Shown: positions 32,881-42,300 of the stretch, one piece after another
Numbering within the stretch: the stretch's first letter is position 1
How the letters are laid out: every line of letters starts with the position of its first letter
Origin: Lentibacillus sp. CBA3610
Lineage (GTDB): Bacteria > Bacillota > Bacilli > Bacillales > Amphibacillaceae
Direction: 5' to 3'
Length of the DNA stretch: 64,000 bases
NCBI RefSeq assembly: GCF_013373365.1
Contig: NZ_CP035925.1
Location: forward strand, 372,001 to 436,000
The notes under the pieces: generated by a model
What the model saw: only the letters and a program-made list of their open reading frames with translations
Database searches by the model: none
Told to the model about the DNA's origin: nothing
Position numbers and translations under genes: made by a program

Positions 32881-33156
32881 GTGCTAAAAAGGTTTGTCAT
32901 ACTTGCTTACTTGTTATTCCTTGCACCTCTTATATTCATTGTAAACTTTATGTTTGATATTATTACGCTTGAAAATATACAAGGGTTGCCTGTATTTTCT
33001 CCTTTAGTTTTTTGTTCTTTTGGTTTATTCTTTGCATCAAAAGCGTACCAAATCCAAAAGAATGCATTGACAATTGGTGCAGTAACTGCAAATTTAGTCT
33101 TATTCTTATTTCCATTTATTTATATGATTGGTGGTACAGCGATATTTGGTGTGTAG
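32881..33156 (+). CDS. Small membrane protein downstream of a solo array repeat
   Basis: 91 residues with three helices (about 5-23, 38-55, 63-85), starting MLKRFVILAYLLFLAPLIFI. GTG start with AAAGGGGG seven bases upstream. The solo array repeat lies 15 bases before it, so this gene looks like a single cassette placed away from the main array. No family recognised. Confidence 0.6.
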   Translation: MLKRFVILAYLLFLAPLIFIVNFMFDIITLENIQGLPVFSPLVFCSFGLFFASKAYQIQKNALTIGAVTANLVLFLFPFIYMIGGTAIFGV

Positions 33157-33162
33157 TAAATC

Positions 33163-33357
33163 ATGTTATATGAATTGGTGACATTGTTGTCTGAACCGTG
33201 GGGATACGTTCATCACGGATGGTGGAGTGTTTGGTGTGCACACATCATCAACCCTTTATTACTTAGCATTGTTTTATTTTACGATAAATGGATACGTAGA
33301 ATTGAGGCGTCAGTTCATAAGTTATATGACCTTCCGGAAACGGCCGCACTAGCGTAA
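33163..33357 (+). CDS. Short hypothetical reading frame
   Basis: 64 residues with an aromatic-rich start (SEPWGYVHHGWWSVWCAHII) and one helix, then KWIRRIEASVHKLYDLPETA. There is no good ribosome site. It may be a gene fragment. Confidence 0.3.
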   Translation: MLYELVTLLSEPWGYVHHGWWSVWCAHIINPLLLSIVLFYDKWIRRIEASVHKLYDLPETAALA

Positions 33358-33418
33358 TTAAGGGAAGTATCGTTTGAGCGGCTTAACCAAGTAATCATTG
33401 GAATCTAAGAACCGAGCC

Positions 33419-34618
33419 TTAAGATGGCCCGGTATTCCCTGTTCCTTGAAATAATGCTTTATCTTCAATGTTATGCATGACAATCGTGAGAAGCACTCCA
33501 AACATCATCATACCAGCGGCTACAAAGGTGATCATGGTATATGTCAAGCCGGTGTTCAGTAAAACAGTTCCCAATGTTGCACCGATGGAATTGGCCAAAT
33601 TAAAGACGGATGCTGCAATGGTTCCTGATAAGGATGGTGCCTCGGGTGCACCGATAATAATCTTGGAATTCAAGATTGGTACGACTCCAAACGCTCCTGC
33701 ACCAAACAAGAAGCACATCACAAAGGTTAAGGGAGCGTAAGGGAGTAAGAAAGTGAACAGCGCAAGTATAACGGCAAATATGCCTAAGGCTGCCATAAGT
33801 CGCTCTGTTAGACGAGGTGGTTGAACTTTGCCGGAAATAAGGTTTCCAATGACACCGCCAAGTCCGAAGAAAAATAACCCGGTCGTAACACCAATCACGC
33901 CAAAATCAGCAAATTCCTGCATCATGGGTTCTATGAACGTATATGCGGTAAAATTCCCGGAAAAACCAAACACAATAATGGCAATCACCATGAGTGCATT
34001 TTTATTTTTAAAAATCCCAAGTTCCTTTTTCAATTTTGGAGTTTCCGTTGGTTTGACATTCGGTGTAACGAACGAAAGACCAATAAACGTCAAAACCCCA
34101 AGGATAGCTATAAACCAAAAAACGAGTCTCCAGTCAAGCGCTCCACCGAGAAAAGAACCAAAAGGGACACCAAGCATGACGGCGACTGTGAGCCCACCTT
34201 GAACGGCGACGACTGCTGTTGTCCGTTTTTCCGGTTCAGATATATTAACAGCCAAATTCATACATAAGCCGAAGAATGGCGCGTGCATGGCTGCCGATAA
34301 TAACCGGGATAGTAATAAGATCTCGAAGTTTGGCGCGGTGGCAGCAATGATGTTGCTAATGATAAATACACCCATCAGCCCCAGGAGAAGCGGCTTAGGT
34401 GAAAACTTGATCGTTGCTATGCGAAGGAGTGGCCCAAAGATGGCTACGCTAATGGCGTAGACACTCAGCAGCAATCCTGTTGTTGACACATCTACGTTTA
34501 AATCTGCAGCAAACTGTGTCAGTAAACCTGTAACGACATACTCGGTCATGCCAATGGCGAATGTTCCAAGCATAAATACGGTTAGAATCATGTTTCTTGA
34601 GAAGTTTAAGTGCTTCAT
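33419..34618 (-). CDS. MFS transporter (DHA1 drug/arabinose-efflux type)
   Basis: 399 residues with 12 helices. GMTEYVVTGLLTQFAADLNV in helix 1 is typical of the AraJ/YdhP group, and the RLLSAAMHAPFFGLCMNLAV region matches motif C territory. It exports unknown small molecules. GGGGTGTGAG precedes the ATG. It is single, with no regulator next to it. Confidence 0.88.
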   Translation of the reverse strand: MKHLNFSRNMILTVFMLGTFAIGMTEYVVTGLLTQFAADLNVDVSTTGLLLSVYAISVAIFGPLLRIATIKFSPKPLLLGLMGVFIISNIIAATAPNFEILLLSRLLSAAMHAPFFGLCMNLAVNISEPEKRTTAVVAVQGGLTVAVMLGVPFGSFLGGALDWRLVFWFIAILGVLTFIGLSFVTPNVKPTETPKLKKELGIFKNKNALMVIAIIVFGFSGNFTAYTFIEPMMQEFADFGVIGVTTGLFFFGLGGVIGNLISGKVQPPRLTERLMAALGIFAVILALFTFLLPYAPLTFVMCFLFGAGAFGVVPILNSKIIIGAPEAPSLSGTIAASVFNLANSIGATLGTVLLNTGLTYTMITFVAAGMMMFGVLLTIVMHNIEDKALFQGTGNTGPS

Positions 34619-34984
34619 GGCTCACACCCCTTTACTTTTTTTCAATCACGAGTGAACATATTACAACATTCATAAAGGGTTGTCCAGGTGATTTTCAGAA
34701 AAAATTAAAGTACTATTTTTGGCAACAATCGCTGGTGGGAGATAGTATTGAGACTGAAGATGAATTCCTTGGCGTGTGTTGAGTGAAAAAAATCAGCGGG
34801 ACTCCTATATTGGACAAATGGTCACGTTTATGTAACACGATAAGGTGGAAAAGAACAAGTACCCGTCCTTAGAGCAATTTGTTATTTGGTTCGTGCATAA
34901 TCCGTATCATGAGCATAATGCTTAATAAGGATATGGGCAGTTTGTTAGAATAAATTCGAGAATGATAAAAGGAGGAAACGTTAT
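34619..34984. other. Intergenic stretch without a recognised gene
   Basis: 366 bases, stops in all frames. I see only the presumed promoters of the flanking genes and no strong hairpin. Confidence 0.4.
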
Positions 34985-35497
34985 ATGAGTCAACACATTG
35001 CAGTTCTCGTTACAGACATGGTAGAAGAAATTGAATTAACTGATCCTGTGAAAGCTTACAAGGAAGCTGGGCATACGGTGGATATCATCAGTAATGAAGG
35101 AAATAAAACCATCAATGGCAAAAATGGGGACGAAATAAAAGCAGATCGGGGCATCGATGAAGTAAATGCGAGCGATTATGATGCATTACTCGTACCTGGC
35201 GGGTTTTCTCCTGACTTACTACGTATCAACCAGAAGAATAGTGAGTTTGCAAAAACATTTTTCCAGGACAATAAACCCATATTTGCAATTTGTCATGGTC
35301 CTCAGTTTCTCATTAATACAGACCAACTAAAAGGAAGAGAGTTAACAAGCTTTGTTTCCGTAAGAAAAGACTTGGAAAATGCAGGAGCAACTGTAAAAGA
35401 TGAAGAAGTGATTGTAGATGGAAACCTTGTAACAAGCAGAACACCTGATGATCTTCCTGCATTCAACCGTGAATCCCTGAAGCTTTTAGAAAAATAA
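34985..35497 (+). CDS. DJ-1/PfpI family protein (YfkM-like)
   Basis: 170 residues. The nucleophile elbow is FAICHGPQFLI with the family cysteine (about 103), preceded by the acidic residue in VTDMVEEIELTDP. The length and the KGRELTSFVSVRKDLENAGA segment fit the PfpI/YfkM general-stress group, which acts on glyoxal-type damage or as a small chaperone-like hydrolase. AAAGGAGG precedes the ATG. A terminator follows. Confidence 0.88.
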   Translation: MSQHIAVLVTDMVEEIELTDPVKAYKEAGHTVDIISNEGNKTINGKNGDEIKADRGIDEVNASDYDALLVPGGFSPDLLRINQKNSEFAKTFFQDNKPIFAICHGPQFLINTDQLKGRELTSFVSVRKDLENAGATVKDEEVIVDGNLVTSRTPDDLPAFNRESLKLLEK

Positions 35498-35511
35498 TTT
35501 GTCAAATCCGT

Positions 35512-35555
35512 TTAGGGGAGGCTGTTCATCATGCAGCCTCTCCTTATTTTTTGTT
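35512..35555 (+). terminator. Terminator of the PfpI-like gene
   Basis: AGGGGAGGCTG pairs with CAGCCTCTCCTT, then a T run. Confidence 0.85.
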
Positions 35556-35635
35556 TGATAATAGACAAAGCGCTCATGCTCATCTGCCATGATCTTCCTC
35601 AAATGGGCGATGATCAGGATTAGCATGAGCGCTAA

Positions 35636-35840
35636 AACTGAAATATCTGCAGAAGAGAGGGAGAATCGAGAATCATCGGAAGCGCGGGAATATCTGCAGA
35701 AGAGCGGAAGAATCTGCAGAAGAAAATAAGAATCAGCAGAAGCGCGGGAATATCTGCAGAAGAGCGGAAGAATCTGCAGAAGAAAATAAGAATCAGCAGA
35801 AGCGCGGGAATATCTGCAGAAGAGAGGGAGAATCATCAGA
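35636..35840. repeat. 20-bp purine-rich tandem repeats, locus 1
   Basis: Units such as AATATCTGCAGAAGAGCGGA, AGAATCTGCAGAAGAAAATA and AGAATCAGCAGAAGCGCGGG follow each other at 20-base steps and form a 60-base higher-order unit repeated about twice and a half. Related tracts lie at 45125-45255 and 58047-58165. Confidence 0.85.
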
Positions 35841-35919
35841 ATCCACCAGGATATAAGGGCCAGGTTGTGGAATAAGTGGTTGTTCGTCTATAATTGAATT
35901 TGAAATTATTTTAATAGAG

Positions 35920-36465
35920 GGAATTTGGGTCGAACACTTGAACTGGGACATCCATCCAGCGTACTGTATAGAGATGTTGTGTATGACCAGAACCGCAGTA
36001 AAGCTGTGGAACTTTTATTTCGCGTGAAAAGGGGATCATACCAACAGCGGTTATGTCAAAGGGTTTCCCATGCTCATGTTGGGGTTATCGGACGCTGCCA
36101 CATTTCTACCGCTTGCCTTTTCAATGTTGAGCTTGAAAAAAGCAAAAACTGCTTTCGGACACAATCAACCCGGCTATCGATAAGCGGACAATCGGCTACC
36201 CTCGCCGAAAGGGAGCATTAAGAAAAAGGAGCTGAAACCACGTTTTCGCTGTTGGATGTGATTAACTCTGAGAAGCTTGGAGCCAAAACGCTTTTCTTTG
36301 ACAGCTGGTTCGCGGTATCTCAGTATGGATTATTGTTGCAGTGGTGTGCATGATCAAGCATTCACTAAAGATCCACTACACCTGCGAGGGAAAGTCCTAT
36401 ACGCTCAACCAGGTACCATAAAAGTAGCAAGATCGTTATTTATGTTTATGATAAGGGGGAAGTAA
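35920..36465 (+). pseudogene. IS4-like transposase remnant
   Basis: Scattered frames give SDAATFLPLAFSML, KKAKTAFGHNQPGYR, EKLGAKTLFFDSWFA and IKHSLKIHYTCEGKSYTLNQ. These match IS4-family DDE transposases (the FDSWFA block holds the second aspartate). No intact frame or terminal repeat is visible. A dead fragment. Confidence 0.65.
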
Positions 36466-36466
36466 A

Positions 36467-37677
36467 TTGAAATATCGAGGAATTGCGCCGAACGAACGGA
36501 TCCATACGCTGGATATTATCCGCGGGATTGCGGTTCTGGGGATGTACTTGCGAATATGATGCATTTCAAATCATTGTCACAGATGGATCCTTTTATTCTT
36601 GTAGATGGCTATCAACTGCCGGATGGGCTCTTTAATCAAATCAGTACATTATTTATTACGTTTTTTGTTGAAGGTAAGTTTTATCCAATGTTCTCGCTCC
36701 TTTTCGGGTTAGGCTTTTATATTTTTTATGATCGCTTGCTGCAAAAGGACTTGCGTGCTGGGCGGGTGTTCTCGCGCAGATTGACCTTTTTAATCATTCT
36801 GGGGTTGATTCACCTTATTTTCTTTTGGCAAGGGGATATTTTATTTACATACGGCATAACGGGCTTTCTTCTCTTGTTTTTTATTTCAAGACAACCGAAA
36901 ACAATTATGATTTGGTCCGTGGTTTTGCTTGCGGTATCCAGTTTGGTTGTAAGCCTTTTATATGCGATTATTGGATGGTTCATGCAATTTGGCATGCAAA
37001 CAGGGGCAATACCCCTTTCTGAATTTCAAGCGATGAATGAAACGACGCTTACAGTGATGGCTGACGGAGGTTATTGGGAAATTGTCGGGTTTAGACTTGC
37101 CGATTCAATCTTTGCGGTTTTTGGAAATATCCTTTTGATACCGACAATTTTACCGCTGTTTCTTATCGGTTTATATATGGGTAAAACCGGCATGTTCCAT
37201 GATATTGGTGCACATATCAGCCGTTGGAAGAAACTATGTGCACATAGTTTGTGGATCGGGATACTATTTTCGGTATTGACGACAGCTATGATGCATGACC
37301 TTACCCCAATTCCGGCTTATATTGCATATGGATTAGGTTATGGTATACGCATATTCACCGGACCGATTCTTATGCTGTTTTATATATCCGCACTGTTGCT
37401 GGTGCTGCGTAAGGAAACAAGACAGAGCATCATGAAACCATTTGCATCTGTCGGACGAATGGCGTTAACGAATTATCTTATGCAGACGCTCATTTTGGTC
37501 TTCATTTTCCACGGCTATGGTTTAGGACTTTACGGTCAAGTCACGAGCGGAGCCGGAATCCTCATATCCGTCGGGGTGTACGTGTTCCAAGTCATTATAA
37601 GTACATTGTATTTGAAGAAATTCAAACAGGGGCCGATGGAGTCACTATGGCGGAAGTGGACATATAAAAATGTATAA
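36467..37677 (+). pseudogene. DUF418 membrane protein, frameshifted near the start
   Basis: TTG 36467, after AAGGGGGAAG, opens YRGIAPNERIHTLDIIRGIA and VLGM, then stops at about 36557. In the other frame LANMMHFKSLSQMDPF continues to the end, with the DUF418 C-terminal blocks SVGRMALTNYLMQTLILVF and KKFKQGPMESLWRKWTY. A one-base change around 36543-36550 would restore a protein of about 402 residues, the same size as the intact paralogue at 6867-8039. Either recent loss or a sequencing error. Confidence 0.75.
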
Positions 37678-37705
37678 CTGTGATGATGTAAAACGATTCT
37701 CTTCA

Positions 37706-37748
37706 AGAGAACGGTTCTCCTGCTTCTTTGTGAAGCAAGAGAACCTAT
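37706..37748 (+). terminator. Hairpin after the DUF418 gene
   Basis: GGTTCTCCTGCTTC pairs with GAAGCAAGAGAACC (one bulge). There is no clean T run, so it may be a weak terminator. Confidence 0.55.
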
Positions 37749-37957
37749 GTTACGCAATGTGTTGGTTAACAAGTTAATGAACCTGTTAATATCGGCGAAA
37801 ACGTTGTTATTTAACAAGATATCATATCAATCATTTAAAGCTCTCCATGGTAGTGCTCTTACGGCAGCAATGGCACCTTCGTAAGAAAAATGTTTTCCCT
37901 TTTCCATCTTATACCATGTTTGCGAGCTTTTCTCACTTTGGTGACCTGCCTTTTTTC

Positions 37958-38143
37958 TTATGCAGATTCATGGGATGAAATAGCACCCTGGCGATCCAGG
38001 TAGTGATAAATTTTCCGATAGTAGGTTATGTCAATTTCACCAGTGATGTATTTTTGCTGATAAAAATCCAACAAAGCGTTAATAGATTCCGGTGGCTGAT
38101 TTCGATCCATTTCAAAAATGGTAATTAGTTCAAAAATACTCAC
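37958..38143 (-). CDS. YppF-like small protein
   Basis: 61 residues if it starts at GTG 38143, which has AAGGAGGGG four bases upstream. The sequence FELITIFEMDRNQPPESINA then LLDFYQQKYITGEIDITYYR and IYHYLDRQGA matches the helical YppF pattern. Function unknown. A longer frame with an upstream start exists but lacks a ribosome site. Confidence 0.65.
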   Translation of the reverse strand: MSIFELITIFEMDRNQPPESINALLDFYQQKYITGEIDITYYRKIYHYLDRQGAISSHESA

Positions 38144-38314
38144 GTGACCCCTCCTTATCATTCCCGGTTTAGGTTGTCTTACAGAAAATATATGCAAGAC
38201 CCGTTCCAATCATGATTGTTAATCCTGCATAAACAGATTATGGAAAAAAGATCCTCATTTTCGGTATAGGAAAATTTATGACAGGTAATATTAGGTAAAA
38301 AGGAGGGTGATGAC

Positions 38315-38731
38315 ATGGCAGGTCCAGCACTTAGAAAGGTCGAAAGTCATGCTTCCATCCACGAAGCAGCATTGCAGGAGGCCAGGGAGCTGACAAATAT
38401 ATTAGGGAATCTGTTAAAAGAACATGAAACAGATAGCGCTTTAGAAACCGCTTATATTTTGGTGGAACATTGGGAAACGCGGACGCTTGCACACGCAGAT
38501 GCGGAGGAAAGAGGCTTATATAAGGAAATGGCTGAAACAACGCCTGAATTAAAAGATAATATCGTTGCTTTAACAAGGGATCATAATTTGATGCGGCATA
38601 TCGTTTCTAACATTAAAAATAGCCTTGAAGACAGTGGTGTCGGGTACAATGTTCTTGAGCGTTTTCAGGCGATGATTCTGGTGGATGAGCTGCACAATGA
38701 AGAAGAAGAAAGAATCTTACCGGAGCACTGA
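38315..38731 (+). CDS. Hemerythrin-like (HHE-domain) protein ahead of narG
   Basis: 138 residues, all helical. Metal-type residues are spread as expected for an HHE domain: HASIHEAAL, LLKEHETD, LVEHWETRTLAHADAEER, TRDHNLMRHIV and VDELHNEEEERILPEH. Hemerythrin-like proteins carry a di-iron site and are linked to oxygen, NO or iron-centre repair. GGAGGGTGATG precedes the ATG. It begins the run leading into narGHJI with small gaps, so it is likely cotranscribed and tied to nitrate respiration. Confidence 0.8.
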   Translation: MAGPALRKVESHASIHEAALQEARELTNILGNLLKEHETDSALETAYILVEHWETRTLAHADAEERGLYKEMAETTPELKDNIVALTRDHNLMRHIVSNIKNSLEDSGVGYNVLERFQAMILVDELHNEEEERILPEH

Positions 38732-38749
38732 TAACTGGAGGTGATTGGA

Positions 38750-39064
38750 TTGAAAACGACAGCATCACAAAAAAGCAAAAAGTTATTACGTACCATCTAC
38801 CCTGACGCTTACGGTTATTTAATGGATAAGCTGAAGGAAAACAATATTCATTCGTTTGATGTCCAGATAACCGGCAAAAAGGTCGGTTCCTCAGTTGAGG
38901 TTAACGTACGTTTTGGCGAAACATTTTCACAGGAATTGACCCGCACATTTTCAGAAGACGTATTGCATAACCCTGACGACTCATTTGAGGATTTTTCAGA
39001 GGAAATAAAGAATAAGTGTCAAGAAAGACTGATAGCAGATTATTTCAAAATGCTCAGACCATAA
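38750..39064 (+). CDS. Uncharacterised protein in the nar operon (1)
   Basis: 104 residues, soluble. Start TTG 38750 has GGAGGTGA just before it. The sequence KKLLRTIYPDAYGYLMDKL, FDVQITGKKVGSSVEVNVRF and LIADYFKMLRP suggests an alpha/beta fold. I know no family. It lies 18 bases after the hemerythrin-like gene and 20 before the next, so it should be expressed with nitrate reductase. Confidence 0.7.
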   Translation: MKTTASQKSKKLLRTIYPDAYGYLMDKLKENNIHSFDVQITGKKVGSSVEVNVRFGETFSQELTRTFSEDVLHNPDDSFEDFSEEIKNKCQERLIADYFKMLRP

Positions 39065-39084
39065 TCGGAAGGTGAGGGAATGGG

Positions 39085-39369
39085 ATGTTTCAATATGAAC
39101 AAGAAGCTGCAATGCAACAAGACCGTGAAGATTTAATCGGGCTTTTGAAGATGCGGTTTGGCTCGCTTGAACCTGATGTGGTTGAGGCGATTTACCAATT
39201 GGATGACTTTGATACGATTGAACGGTTAATTTTAGTCGGGGCGAATGCGCCGGATTTTAAGACATTTTTGGAAGAGCTGGAAGAAGGGGAAGGGACGTTT
39301 AGAATCGTTGGTGAACGATTTAACCCGCTGGAGTATATGTCCCACCATGGTGATGCTGATGAAAGGTAA
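39085..39369 (+). CDS. Uncharacterised protein in the nar operon (2), overlapping narG
   Basis: 94 residues, acidic and mostly helical (QDREDLIGLLKMRFGSLEPD, AIYQLDDFDTIERLILVGAN). The C-terminus GERFNPLEYMSHHGDADER lies over the narG ribosome site and start codon, with 11 bases of overlap. That arrangement suggests translational coupling to narG. AAGGTGAGGG precedes the ATG. Family not recognised; a role in nitrate reductase assembly or regulation is only a guess. Confidence 0.7.
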   Translation: MFQYEQEAAMQQDREDLIGLLKMRFGSLEPDVVEAIYQLDDFDTIERLILVGANAPDFKTFLEELEEGEGTFRIVGERFNPLEYMSHHGDADER

Positions 39370-42300
39370 TAAAAACAAATTATTCAAACATCTAAAATTT
39401 TTGAAACCCGGCAAGCGTATTGATGACGGGTGGGCCGAAGAGAGTCCCAGACAGCGTGATTGGGAATCCGTGTACCGAAACAGGTGGGCACATGACAAAG
39501 TTGTCCGGTCAACGCACGGTGTAAACTGTACCGGTTCATGCAGTTGGAAAATTTACGTAAAAGACGGGATTATTACATCGGAAACCCAGCATACGGATTA
39601 TCCGTCAACCGGTGATGACTTCCCGGAATACGAACCAAGAGGCTGTCCAAGAGGTGCCAGTTTTTCCTGGTACACATACAGTCCTGTTCGTGTGAAATAT
39701 CCGTATGTACGCAGTGATCTTTACCGGCTTTGGAAAGAAGAACGCGATGCAGGACACGACCCTGTCACATCGTGGAAGAATATTACCAGTGATCCCGACA
39801 AACGGCAGCAATATGTACGTTCGCGGGGTAAAGGCGGTTTTGTCCGGGCAGACTGGCGGGATGTCTGTGTCATGATTGCCAGTTCTTTGATACATACGAT
39901 AAAAAAATATGGTCCGGACCGTATCACCGGGTTCAGTCCGATTCCGGCCATGTCGATGGTCAGCTATTCCGGCGGGACACGATTTTTATCACTGATCGGC
40001 GGCAATATTCTCAGTTTCTACGACTGGTATGCTGATTTACCGCCAGCTTCTCCGCAAGTATGGGGAGAACAGACGGATGTACCGGAAAGTGCTGACTGGT
40101 ATAATTCGAAATACTTTATCATTTGGGGTACGAATTTACCGCAGACCAGAACTCCGGATGCCCACTTTATGGTTGAATCACGCTATAACGGAACAAAAGT
40201 GGTTGGTGTGAGTCCGGACTACTCCGATTATGAAAAGTTTGCCGATATTTGGCTGCCGGCCAGAGCAGGCACGGACGGTGCACTGGCGATGGGGATGACA
40301 CATGTCATATTGAAAGAGTTTTACGTGGATGACCCAACGCCTTATTTTATAAATTACGCCAAAAAATTTACTGACTTGCCGTTTTTGATTACGATCGATC
40401 AACAAGATAACGCGTATCGCTCAGGCCGGTTTTTGCATGCTGATGATATGACATCTGATGAAGAGCTTGGCGAGTGGAAAACGGTTGTCTGGGATCTTAA
40501 TACAAACAGCACAGCGGTACCCAATGGGACGCAGGGACACCGCTGGGACGGCGATAACAAATGGAACCTGAACCTGGAAAAAGAAGATGGCACCACGATC
40601 AATCCTGAACTCAGTTTCCTGAACATGGCTGATGAGACGATACAGGTCGAGTTTCCATATTTCGCAAAAGAACATGGTGATATTGTGAAACGCGGTGTAC
40701 CTGTGAAACATATGCAGGACAGAAATGGAAACCACCTCCGTGTGACAACGGTCTATGATTTAATGATGGCCCATACAGGGGTCAGTCGTGGGCTGCCAGG
40801 GAATTATCCAAGCGATTATCAGGATCCGAAACCATATACGCCGGCTTGGCAGGAAAGTATCACAGGTGTCAATCAGCAGCACGTGATTCAAGTAGCACGG
40901 GAATTCGCCGATAATGCTAAACGCACAGAAGGCAAATCCATGATTGCAATGGGTGGCGGAACAAATCACTGGTACCACAGTGATCAAATCTACCGGTCGA
41001 TTTTGAACCTGGTATTGCTGACAGGTTCGCAAGGTGTCAACGGCGGTGGCTGGGCGCATTATGTCGGACAGGAAAAGGTTCGTCCCGTTGAAGGCTGGCA
41101 GACGCTCGCTTTCGCAAAGGACTGGGGCAGTGCTCCAAGACAGCAAAATGGAACGTCTTTCTTCTACTTTGCCACCGATCAATACCGGTACGAAGAACAA
41201 GATGTCATGAAAGATACAGCATGGGACGGCAAATACAATGACATGCATCCTGCTGATATCAATGCGCTGGCGGCACGGCTCGGATGGCTCCCGTCCTATC
41301 CGCAGTTCTCCCAAAACGCGATCGATCTGGTTAAAAAAGCAAGAGAAAACGGGGCGGAAACCGAGCAGGACGTTATTGATACAATCGTCAATCAGCTGAA
41401 AAACGGTGATATTGACTGGTCCATCGAAAACCCGGATGACCCCCGTAACTTTCCGCGCGTTTTCTTCAATTGGCGCTCGAATTTGCTTGGTGACAGCGGA
41501 AAAGGACATGAATTTTTTGTAAAGCATTTAATCGGCGGGGATGACCAGGTCATGGCGGCTCCTGAATCATCATGGCGGCCTGAAACAATCAATGTTAAGG
41601 ATAAAGGAGCAGAAGGCAAGACAGATTTATTTGTCAGCATCGACTTTCGGATGACAAGCTCCGGGCTGTTTTCGGATATTGTGCTGCCGGCTGCAACCTG
41701 GTATGAAAAGTACGATATCAGTACGACGGATCTGCATCCATTCATCCATCCATTTAACGCAGCCATATCACCACCATGGGAATCCAAAAGTGACTGGGTG
41801 ACATTCCGTGAAATCAGTAAAGTATTCTCAGAACTTGCGGAAGAACATTTACCGGAGGAAATAGAGGAGATTCAATCGTCGCCATTAGGCCATGATACTC
41901 GTGACGAAATTGCCCAGCCAAGCGGCAAAATTCTGGACTGGCGAAAAGGCGAAGTTGAAGCCATTCCGGGCAAAACGATGCCAAATCTCTCTGTTATTAA
42001 ACGGGATTATCCGAACGTTTATCAGAAAATGACGACAATCGGTCCTGCTTTGAAAAAAGGTTACGGCATGAAAGGTGTTAAATTGCCGGGCGATAAAGTA
42101 TTTGAGGAGTTAAAGCAACGCCTGGGTGTCTCGAAACGGGAAGGACTTGGCAATGGTAATCCGGACCTTTACACAGATATTCAAGCAGCGGAAACGATTC
42201 TTTTGATGTCCGGCGCTACAAATGGAAGACGTGCCGTGGAAGGCTGGCAGTCAATGGAAGAAAAGACCGGACAAAATCTGACTGAAATTGCCAAAGGACA

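Noticed and set aside
39245-39358. Longer narG start at 39245
   Set aside because: It would overlap the upstream small gene by 125 bases, and NarG family length and the ribosome site favour 39359 (or 39353).
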